Under the pieces are notes generated by a model. It was not told where the DNA came from. It saw only the letters and a program-made list of their open reading frames with translations, and did no database searches. Shown piece by piece: positions 50,690 to 62,128 of a DNA stretch of 64,000 nucleotides. A program made the translations under genes and the position numbers. The stretch's first letter is position 1. Each line of letters opens with the position of its first letter. The stretch is from assembly GCA_014338405.1 (NCBI GenBank), contig JTDE01001507.1, forward strand, positions 46,551 to 110,550. Reading direction: 5' to 3'. The stretch is from Paragonimus skrjabini miyazakii. Its lineage: Eukaryota; Platyhelminthes; Trematoda; Plagiorchiida; Troglotrematidae.

Positions 50690-51180
50690 CCAGTCCACAA
50701 CACCCCCTGGTTTCCGCCCGCACGTCGTGTGCACTTCTACCCGGTTTAGGTGTGTGATTTGCGCCTTCTACCCGGGGGTTTTCTGCCTGCTTTTCCTTGG
50801 CCGTTGATCCGATTTCGTTGAGCGATAGCTTGTCCGATCGCTCGTGCTGTCCTCCGTCTATCAACCGTGGGCTTTGACTGTAATCCACAGCTGGGCCGAG
50901 ATATTCCTGAGAGTGTCGGCATAATCACGCCTTCGATTTGGTCATTCATTCTATTCCGGCTGCCACGTCTCGCCCGTTGGTCCGATCCGGTCGAGCGATG
51001 ACTCATCCGGTAGCCCACGCCGTTCTCCATCCGCTCACCGTGGGTGTTTGAACGCACCTCCCCCCTGTGTTAGGGTATTCCGCCGAGAGCTGGAATGCTC
51101 GCACTTCCTGCCTGGCAATCCCCCACAATCCCACTACAGTCAATGACGAGCCTGCATGCATAACACTTCGAGTCCCTCTG
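50690..51180. repeat. GC-rich block with two related units, unclassified
   Basis: Sharply more GC-rich than its surroundings. Two segments of about 80 bases, 50801-50880 and 50974-51054, are alike: both run CCGTTGRTCCGAT..GAGCGAT, then a divergent middle with CTCC, then CACCGTGGG or CAACCGTGGG and a TTTGA end, offset by about 173 bases. Minus-strand open frames of 68-103 codons here are Arg/Gly-rich and look like a by-product of base composition. It begins just after the LINE 3' end, so it may be the start of another element, such as a LINE 5' region, but no coding motif supports that. Confidence 0.5.
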
Positions 51181-53269
51181 TTTGGCCAAGTTTTATCAGT
51201 TTCTATCTCTTGCGTTACCACTTTTCCCACTGTAAGTCATTCTACGCCACTGCCACGGTAAGCGACGGTCCAAGTTTATGGCCATTATGGTTGAATCTAT
51301 CAATGGACAAGGCAGTTTGTACTACTTTAAGCAAACAACTGATCCAACTTTGTAAATGATTTGAAAGAAAAAAAAAGAGTTAGATTACATGGACATTGAG
51401 CTGAACAAGGAATGACGGAACACAAATAGGACCCGTACACGCAAATAGCTGCTTTCGGTTGGACTTAATTGAGGGTGTGAAAGCAAGTTAAGGATCCCAT
51501 TTTGAGAATGAGATTAATACCAGGTATGACCTTGAATATAAAGTTACTACACCATAAAGTGTTGAAAAGCAACAAAACCAATAATGTACATTGAAACTCT
51601 GGTCGATCGGACAGACGAATGCAAATGAATCAACAATGAACGCCTTCTTATCATAAACTATTAAAACTGAACACGTCACCATGAGAGGGAGCACGTAGTT
51701 TCGGTGTATAAATTGTGTTGGCAGCGTAAACTAATCAACACAATGAGATGCATTACAACTTTCAGCCTTACATCCACAAACAACGTCGGTGATGGAGAGA
51801 TCTGAACCCATAACTGTGCGAACGGTTGTAATAGACGCCTATGCTTTTTGTGGAAAAACGGTTACAGCGAAAACAAAAGATACGACACTCCAAACCTTCG
51901 GTCGCTGTTAGATGATGACCTCGATTTTGGACACAGTCGATCAACGGTCACGCCCACATCACAGCTGACTGATCGACGTGCGCGTTGGAGGTTGAGAGCT
52001 CGCCCTCGGACTATGGCACACGCCTAGGTATCTTCCAAACGCGCACGCCACTAGCGAAACACATTGAACTTAGTGATTGTTACTGTGGCCACGGGACCCA
52101 TCGGGCTGGAACCGGAGGTAAGGTCTCAGTGATTCACCTGAGTTGACAGCTTGGACTGGCCTAACCCGAGGGCGCAGTGAACATGGCACGGTCGCCTGAT
52201 TCCGATTAGTAATACTGAATACAGCAGATGGGTTCAAAGCTGTACCAAGTGTATGAACATTACTGTAAGAGTTTTGACAAAATGTTGGAGGAGCAGAATA
52301 TCTTTTGTTCAAAATCACTTTTTCAAATTCATCTACCCCTTGTTCGAAAGATAGCAGTACTATAGTTATAAGGATAAATCTGTTGTGTGCTCACGGAACC
52401 GTGTCTCATTATCTACAGCGCCAAATACTACACACCGAAACCAACAACAGTCGAATAGGACCACGGGATGCTTACGAGTTGTGAAGACCATGAATGTTCC
52501 GTTGAATAAACTCAGTGGGTGTTGCTTGTCTGATTAGGGGTTTCGCGAGTCGATTATGTAAACAGCAGACAACAGTGCAAACTGTTTGCGCCCACCATTC
52601 TAGCTAACCTTAATTCAACAAGATTCCTCAGTTGATTTCTTACATGCCATATGCTTTTAGAAGTTGCGACGTAAGGCATTCGCTGCCACGTGACATACAC
52701 GAGTACACGTTGGCTGTCGAAAGCTGGAGAGGAGCAGCCGCGGTAATCGAGCGTGAAGCCCAACCGTGCAGTTGGTAAATGAGCGTCGTTACCAACCGGC
52801 ACCAGCAACCGCGAGAATATATGAGAGTATGTCAGACAAAATACTTTATCCCTGTTGTGATAGGCCGCAGCCAAACTACGATATTAACTGTGTTCAAGGT
52901 TATTTTTGTATGCAGTGGAATCTCATAATTTTTTCGCGACAACACCTGTCTGGATAACGAAAACAGACGGTTACTAGTGAAAAATACCAAAACACCAGGG
53001 AAGAGACGAAACGAAGCAAGGCAGGTATTTACCACGTATGAAATACAAACGGTAAAGTTCTTTGGTATCAATGGATTGAGGAAAGGAGCTACATGTGATC
53101 GGTTTGAAAGTAACCGTTCTCTTCGTTTTGATTAGCTTGACAGCGCATGTGTCGCGAGTCGTTTTAAAAGTGTAGGAAAATTGACAGACCCGGCAAATCT
53201 TCCACCAAAGCGAACGGTAGGACGAACAACGATACACTCATATTGCACAGCGAATAGTGATAATCAAAG
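51181..53269. other. Intergenic DNA including the presumed 3' UTR of the SLC38A10-like gene, nothing else recognised
   Basis: Short open frames only. A GC-richer patch at about 51900-52050 has no recognisable content. No clear poly(A) signal for the minus-strand gene was found close to its stop codon. Confidence 0.45.
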
Positions 53270-55125
53270 CTATCGAGTTTCAATATGAACTTGAGAAAGT
53301 GGGTCGCCAGGGTATTTATTGGTGCTAGCTTTACTGTTTTGACTAGATGGAACAGGGGGCTTCAAGTTGGAAATCCGTTTACTGTCTACGCTCAATAATT
53401 CCTCTGGTTCAACCGGCATCAGAACAGACTTATGGGGGATCACGACCTCGTTTGAATGTATTTCCATTGGGCGATGAGCAAGACTTTCCGGTTCCTTGGA
53501 AGTAACGACATCTGATTTACCAGATGGTTTACCTTCGTCAAGATGCACCAACTCAACAGTCGAAACATTCGTAAGCGGAAGGACATCTGGAATCGTGTGC
53601 TTCACTGGTGACAGGACGGATATATCCCCAGACAACTTCACATCGATAGCACTATCCAAAGGTGCAGAGTTTCCGGAATCATATGGTGCTACTTCAGATT
53701 CATTGGACACCACTTTGTGTGAATGGGCAGCCGGAGGGAGTATCTCTAAAGGGTCTTCAATGTCAGACGAAATCCGGTTGTCTCCAGAGATAACAATCGA
53801 TTTCGGATGAGGCACCGTTTCATCTGTTCCATTCATCAAACCAGAACGATTAGACAAATTTTCCAAATTACTGGAAGTAACACCATCTGTTTGGCCGGAC
53901 GAACCGGATTCGGTACGAAGTAATGATTCCACTGAGGGAGGGATCATAGCTTGAGGTGTGATTAGAATCGAGTGATTCTTCGGCTCAACAATAGGCAATA
54001 CGGGTATCGACTCGACTAAATCCTCTTTGTTCGTTAGATTTAATGTCAACATGTTTGATCCATTCGACGGGTATCTGGCCGTATGCCCATCCGGAGAGGA
54101 AGATACAAATATCCGTTCAGCATTTTCAGCATGAGTTTGGTTCCGAAGAGCTTCAGGATCAGGCAACTTAACAATCACGTTCTTCGGACGAATCTCATCA
54201 TTTCCTGAAACCTGTCTCTCGTTCACCTCTATTTTGTTCGTATCATCCAGTTTCGGTTGGGAACCGAACTGTTGAATTCTTGTGTTTTCCGATCGCGCTT
54301 CGACCTCTCCAACGACCTTATCAGGAATTGAAAAGCGTTCCGTGATTGGCGCTTTTTCAAGAGACACTACGTGCTTCGAATCTATATTAGATGCTGACGT
54401 ATCAATTGATATATTTGGTTCGCGTTTCTCATGTTTGAATGAAGGAGAGGGAGATATTCCATTGTCCGTCCTGTTATCGGAGACAAAAGCGCCACGTTGA
54501 GGGCTCTCTATCAATCGGTCTGCACTCGAATTATGGTCAGCTTTTAGTGGCGCCGGTGTCAATGAGGCAAAACTATTTGGTGTTTGAGTGACATTGTAGA
54601 CGGAAGCCAGTACGGATACTGGTTCGACGAGTTCTGCCGGTTGAATAGGATTAGGCCTTCGCTGTTGCACAGCGTTATGGGAGATATCGATTTCACCGTC
54701 GACCAGTTTCTCTCTCGATACAATGCTGGATTTATCCACTAACGAATCTTCATGCCGGCGATCAAGTTGATCTGGAGCACGTGCCTGCCCATTCTTCTTG
54801 TCAATCGACAGAATACGGTGGATGTCATTTTGCAAATCCTGATTAGACATATGTTTCGATATCTGTTCCAAATTCTCCACTGGACTATGTGGATCCCGTC
54901 CTCCCGACGGCATCGATATAGGAGGCGAGTTCTGATGATGTACTGCCAGAAGCCCAGAGACGAGAAGAAACAGACCCACACACAGTAACCCGGTTCCTTT
55001 ACGACGTTCCACGGAGGATTTGTGAAAATGGTGATGTGCAAACGCGTAAAATGCGGCCAAACCTGGCAAAATATAGCCGATTAACGAACCAGCCAGGCTG
55101 GAGGTCAGCTGAATGATCACCTCAA
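53270..55125 (-). CDS. SLC38A10: SLC38A10-like last exon: final two membrane segments, long tail, stop
   Basis: Acceptor TTACTTTTCAG|TT at 55127-55126; the first two bases complete an Ile codon from exon 57196-57073. The exon encodes 617 further residues. The first part, EVIIQLTSSLAGSLIGYILP, is the penultimate helix with the family's small-residue G/S-x-x-G pattern; after HHHFHKSSVERRKG comes the last helix, LLCVGLFLLVSGLLAV. The remaining about 550 residues are hydrophilic and low in complexity, rich in Ser, Pro, Asn, Glu and Asp, with no domain recognised. They contain 13 N-x-S/T sequons and loosely repeated segments (see findings). The frame has no stop over 1.85 kb, which excludes chance. 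Confidence 0.93.
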
Positions 55126-58100
55126 CTGAAAAGTAATGAAAGAAACATATGATCTACGTCAGAAGGGTGGACCAGTAAAACAGCATGCGAAAAATGCAAG
55201 TAAATCTCAACAATAGCACCAGGTTCAATGACGTTAATAGATAACGCGACGTTGGCAGTAAATAAGACGAAAATCAACGCACATCTTTCTATCCCAGTTG
55301 TAGTCTTCATTGTACAAAACCGAAAACGGTGCACTATAAACACATACACAGATATAAAGTAATACAAACTGCAGAGACCAATGGTTACAAGCGAACCAAA
55401 CGAAACATTAGTTGTGTTGCGATAACCATTATGCCGTCGTTGATTTTTGCACCTTCGTAATTAACCTTTCCCCCACAAATAGTACGTCTATATTTAAATG
55501 ACTGCAGAAACTCATTTGGTATATTTAGAACCTTCATCTGTAGCTTAGCAACGGTTGGCAAAATACATGGATATCTACAAACCGAGCTTATGCAATCCAC
55601 TCAGAATGCAAGGTACACGACTGCAATTTGCAGACGTTTCTAAAAAATGATGTGATTATTCATTTCAGTATGCAAGACAATCTACTTATTACGAATCGGG
55701 TTGCAAATTTGTTTTCCACTGAAACCATACCTTTTTTAACAATGAGACCCTAGCAGAAAATGTTTACTCCCTAAGTTGTTTGCCAATGAGTACAATGCTA
55801 GCCGATTGAGTGAACTCCGCTGAGCCGTCAAATTGTGTTCCATGAAATCCTTCATTAATTGTTACTAAACCGGTACAGAGAACGGATGGGCAAGCTGGTT
55901 AAACACATGCGTTGCAACTGGACGCAGTAACCGCTGCACACCAACGCAGCCTGCGCAGTCGATCTGCCTGCCCATCCACGGTATGCGTTTGCGGTAACGA
56001 TGCTGAGTGAAATTGTCCACTTTAGGTGTGGAGTAACTCACATTTGAAAGGCTTCTTGGTAGACAGGGATTCCGTTTGGCACAACCGTGTCTTATACAGA
56101 AATCCGCCTAAAGATGACATCACTGAGGTTTACAATTGCTTCACTTATCTGGGGCCCATGAATGAAGCGCTATTACTGAAGTCTGGTTGCATATCTTTTA
56201 CAGGGTCAACCAAAAGGAGGCGCTAGCATCAAACTTGATTATAAATGCCCAATTGGTCAGTGATCACATGCGACATTCTGAAGTGATCACAACTGATGAC
56301 ACCGTTAGACACACTCTGAATGTGCACATAATTCAGGTAGACCCTTATATCATCTTCGTCCAGGTCCCAGTCACCGTTACTTACGATGGTTGTTGCACAC
56401 CTGTTCCAAGTAGGTCTTTAACCGTACTAACGTGAAGTTCGCAAGTGTCAAACCTAGTCCAATGTCACCAGCAGACAATGAGACCAAAAACGAATCCGAA
56501 AAAAAATATGACAACACAAAGACAACGTGAAAAATTTAGTGATGCTAACCCAGCTGTTGAGGTTACAAGCGTGCGTTGTGCGTCTGACTATCGGCATAAT
56601 ACGAGGGTGACGAGTAAACATGCTGGGCGCAGATGGCTACCAAGCACAACAAGAAACATCAATTAAGGAATCAGAGAGAATTCTAAAACAGACCTCAAAA
56701 AGCGGAATGAAGAACAGATCCTCTAGAGCAATCGACCAGAATGATTAGTTCTGGCTGCAAGTAAGATTAAACATAACTAGGGGGAAACAACAGCATACAT
56801 ATTGTTCCTAAGCATACTAGCATACAGGTAGGCGTCAAGACAATCCGATGAAGGTAATTGAGATACCTGTATCAGCAAAAGAACTGCAACCTCACATAAG
56901 CCTGTGTTATCTGTGCTCGGCACTGCAGTGACGAATTTATATCCCAACGGTCTCTACACAGTGAACACAAGTGAAGACATTTGACGCGCTATCCAACAGT
57001 CGGAGGCTGGTCAAAGTTTACGGAGCAGACGAAAGAAAATTCGGAGGCACGAACTATTAAAAAACTGCCTACTTTTGTTCGTAGTCAAACTGAGCAGGAA
57101 ACACGTGATGAGTATGCCGACGGTCATGAGACGAAACCGCTTCGTCGGCACTGAGCCGTCTTCCCCAGTCTCGCCGTCGATTGTCAAAGAAGGACTCTGG
57201 AAAACAAAAAAGTAAAACGAGTTGAAGGACACGCAAAACGCTGTTCACTAATCTTACTGTACAAAATAGACGCCATCGGTAACTTAAACAGAATCATAAC
57301 AAATGGGGAAAGTAAAACAGGAAACAAATTAGGGGGTAACAAGCCTACATCGTTTACACAGAAAATTCGAGTTGACAGGCCCTCAGTGCTCCCAGTTAGA
57401 ATTTGGTTGAATTATGGAAATTAGATAATGGGCTTTTTTTTAAACAAAAGTTTAATTCTTCTCCAGCAAACTAAGATATTTATTTGCTTCCTATTCTCAT
57501 GGTTTCCGTAACAGCTGAACATTGGCATGAATTACTGGTACGGTTATCTCCAGACATCGTAGGAGTTAAACATAAATTAGAAGTCGAATAACCTGAAAGA
57601 GGCAGCGTCAACACTACTATGTAGGGGTGAACGTAGCGTAAAGAACGAGCGAGATATCTGTGCAAAAAATAAGACGACCTACTATCTTTGAGCACAGCTC
57701 ATTCATCAGTATTATCATCACAAAAAGCAACACATCAGTGGTTCCTACCGGTGCCTAACTGTCATACAATCATGAAAAAACCAAGCCTTGACAAAAAAGC
57801 AAAAACAGAAGGAAAGGTAGTCTAACTACTGAAAATAGCTACTTCTATGTTCAATCATTCAACATCAAGGTGGCTACATCTTGCAAACAAACAACCGAGC
57901 TATAAGTGCAAGTAAGGCGTCATCAGGAAGACAGCTTTCTTACGGCTTTCACTGCCCCCACGTCTGTAAATGCAGATAACTTGGCCAAACAAGTACAGTG
58001 TATCACAACTGGAAAACATTTCAAGGCGACAACCGCACGTATCGCTGACGAACTCTATCAGATAGGTCGTTAGTCAGTCTCAGTTTTCAAAAAATACAAT

Positions 58101-61100
58101 GTTACAAGGAACAAGAAGTTAAGAAGTGGCCGGAAGTTAGAAAACGGCCTGGATAATAGATTTCAAAGTTGGACGACGTGATACGCGAATTATCTCCGTC
58201 TCATGATGTTGAGGCCGCTTCTCGTGCCGAAAGACTATAATCAGACGGCAGGCTTCAGTCGACTGAGACAAAGGTTGGTTACTTGGACATTACTTCGTTG
58301 CATTACAACTAGGTCATCGTACATACAGCCAGTCAAGTTCTATTTTCTAATTAGGAAATGTGAGCGTCTTACTGTGCCGCGTCGTGCGGTACAACTGGCA
58401 TGTGCTCGGCAAATCAAGTATGTGCATTACCAACGTGGGCTGGATCACGTACAACTGAGAAGCGAACAGTGCATAGGTGTACACAGGAAATCCCACGAAG
58501 CATCACATGCACACAACGATCGCAAAAACAATATCAGCAATTTAGGTCAACTGAACAGTCGGCGTAGTTGCTTGAGCTGAACTTGTGAACCGAGATTGAG
58601 ATGGAATTCTGGACACAAATAAAGACAAGATAAGCAGAGTCCATAATATGCTGTCAATAACTCGGTAAATTGTACCAACAGGTCTTACTAGGTCACTGTT
58701 CACGACGCGATGATGACTTTCACCTTCCATTACTGAATAACGAACCATTAACAAAAAGCCGAATATTTTCAGACGACACATCAGGCGTAGATGTGAACCG
58801 AATCAAACTGGCATAAGCGGCGTTCGGAGTAAACAGAACTCGAACAAACGAGCACCACTTGTGCCGCCCATAAGGATACCAATGAATTTCCGTTGTCCAG
58901 GATTATTTCTCTAGCACTGCGACGTTGAAAAACTTACACAGACCTTTCCCTGGGCTTTTGGTGTGATTAGGGGGGAGTTAAATAATTAATAGGTTACAAA
59001 CATGAAGTAGTGTTCAAATGCTGTGTACAAGTAGATCCTTAAATGGAACGCATCATCTGGTTACTCTGCAGAGGAGTTTTAACTAAATGATTCCACAGAT
59101 CGTGAGTAGTTGTTACTTAAGGAAGAGGAACAAATGCCTGCTTTGAGTTGCAACCAGGCTCAGTAGTTACCAGTGGCTCGTCAGGGAGGGAGGGAATGCG
59201 CAAAGCCAGGATATTAACCATCCGGAGAGATGATGAACAAATCACTTGACAGTTGGCTTACAGATCAAATCTAGAAGGTACATTGAGTGGCATCGATGAC
59301 TGAACATAATCAAGACAGCATAAGACACCGGCAACACGGAAGGCAGTTAAACAATAGCCCGATGGATTAGGACAATCGGATCCATGTTTATCACGAGAGA
59401 TCTTTTCATAAATGAGAGCCTATTTGGTACCCCCGGATAATAGAATTAGATTAAAATCAACATACAAACACACAGATTAGTAACCGGTTCTTGATGTATC
59501 ATAAACATTGTGATGGGCATAGCTTTAAGCACAATGATATTAGGCTGACCAGGAATACGATGTTGCCTAAATGCACCTAGTTTCAGTCAACGTGAAAAAA
59601 TTCAAAAATGCCTTGCACACAGCACAAACATTGAGTCTGAACAGTCGCGTGATGTGTATTAGCCTAATACGAAAGCGTCACACAAAGTAGAGAGATCGTA
59701 TGACAGAGAATTTTCTCTTCATAAAAAGATAGCTTAGTAGACAACTTCTCGGCTTCACAATAGCATCAAATCGTGTCAAGATATTTTAAATCTTTTTCCT
59801 TTCTATTCAAATTAATCCACACTTCTCCCCTCCTTGTTGTGACATGTACACTAGTTCATATAATTGACAGTGTCAACTAAAGGAAAGACAGCTTGAGTTA
59901 CCGAGGTCAGACGACCAGGTGAGCAAAACGAGATAGATCCCAGAGTAATAAAACATGCGGAAACGAATCCCATGATAAATAACCGGACAATTAGAATCCT
60001 TCAAATAAAGATGATGAGCCAAATCTCACACGATTACGTAATGCAATACTAACAGGTCTGTTGAGATGTATGGTGCACAGTATCAACTAGTAACCACAAT
60101 CGAAGTCAAACACATAATACAGAAAGCAAAAGAGCCACCTCCTTGTCCGATTGTGTGAAAGAGAATAGAATAGAGACAGTAAGTCTTACACGGTGGAATA
60201 GGAACGAATGTAACGATTGCCGTAGTGGAAATAACACCAGCGGAATGGATACGGTGATGGTGAACAGGAAGCCCGCCTGGACAACGAAGGTGAACACATT
60301 GTTTGGATACATGAGAAATACATTCCCCGGTAGATCGCCCGAATCGACGAATGCCACGTAACCGAAGAATCCAAACTAACTCCAAAAGGGATAGTGAGAA
60401 GAATAAATATTGATAGAGCACAATAGGTTAATGAAACACGACAAATAAGATAGAGACGTTTATTAGCAGGTGCACATATTGGAAGTACGAATTGGTTATC
60501 TGTATCGTTATTTGCGTGTCAAACTATGTATCCCGATTGGAGGAACAAGTTATGCTATAGCAGATGGTGATGAATGAATTTAAAGTGATGTCTTGCCTAA
60601 TATACAACTTGCAAAATGATGTCAATTGAATGGTGAACTGATAGGACAAAAGAAGATAATGCAGACCGCAACACTCAATCTGAAGAAACATATACGGACA
60701 CGTACAGCGCTGCACCCATTCGACAGTGCAACGGCTCGGGCTGCCGTCCATTCTGACAGTATTTATGGAACTGACAAATTAATAAATAAATGCGAATATA
60801 CAAAATGCACCAATGAATCATTAAAAAAACAAGGTAAATGTACGAAGAATAGGCGAAAACAATCTCACGAATTTAAGCATGCCAGCGACCACGATACAGC
60901 CATGTCTGATAATGTTTAAAAATAATAATGCGGGAAGTCTCATAATCTACCATCATGATGATGATAATTTCGGCACTCAGTCGTTCCCGTGGGTACAGTG
61001 ACTTAAGCTGCAGTAAGTCCTAACAGTAGTCCACAAAATGTCAGAGTAATAAATGTCAATGTGTAGCGAATGAAAAGAAGAGAAACAGAACAAAACAACT

Positions 61101-62039
61101 GAGTTACACTAAGGGGAAGAGTTAACAAGTATGGGAATACACGCTCGCCAGTGACTGTGACATGATGTCATGCCAGAGAGTGTTTCCAAGTATCGGTCGC
61201 GAACTCTTCAACTAAAGCCTTCATAGCTTGTATCACGTAAATGTTTGGTAGTCTTGCGGTTTCTTTTAGTCACCAGCGGCCACATTGAACAACTTGCGGT
61301 GTGGCAAAGGCTTCATCGGCATACACAGAGTGCATGACTCAATTACTGAAGGCCGTGAACCCCCCTATCTTGGTTGTCGGTCATGAACTGGCACATTTCC
61401 CAAATGCACGCCGAGGGACTATCGCGTTGTTCATAAAACCAGTCCATTTGCTAAAAGCCAACTGGCGGAGACAACAGCGATGGAATACTGAATATAGTTC
61501 ATAGGCATCTTTCAAATGAATGCTCCAGATCTCTGGCCCGTACAGGAAAAATTAATTTTACACATATATTGCAAGCCCTGTCTTTAATCAACAAATGGAC
61601 ATATTTGTAATGGCACAAGTGACTGAGGTTGGCGAGTGCACTTTCTATTCTCGTGGAAACGTCCCCACAATCCCAACCTGGCAGATGGCATCCACTAACA
61701 CTGCTCAGCGACATCGCGAAAGTTTTCATAATCAGAGGTGACGTTACTGTCCCATCGCTTTGCGATTTCTTCTAACCATCAGTGGATGTATTGAGGAATA
61801 TACGCTGCGGCAGGCGTTCCGCTTACATACGGACGGCGTGAACTTATGAATTAGCCGACTGAGTCTCAGTGTCAGTGAACGCATTAAGAATAATGATGGG
61901 TAAACTACAAGAGAGTGAAGATGTAAAACGTTCGAGCGAGTAGAATATGAATATGATCTAACAGAACAGAATGAACGGTTAATGAAGAAACTAGGAAAGC
62001 GAATAAGTAAGATGTTTATCAAATTAAGAGGTTACATAA

Positions 62040-62128
<89 letters not shown>

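Noticed and set aside
53496..53810. Plus-strand open frames overlapping the SLC38A10-like last exon
   Set aside because: They are antisense shadows of a 617-codon frame with clear family identity.
55885..55985. Partial palindrome GATGGGCAAGC ... CTGCCTGCCCATC considered as a tRNA or SINE
   Set aside because: Pairing is short and imperfect, no A/B boxes are recognisable and no second copy was seen.
58203..58580. 125-codon plus-strand frame resembling the end of a LINE endonuclease domain
   Set aside because: Only a faint likeness (VTWT..., then a basic stretch); the expected S-D-H motif is missing.
60083..60421. 112-codon minus-strand frame over the GFFGYVAF exon
   Set aside because: Wrong frame; the neighbouring frame gives the transporter sequence with correct splice phases.
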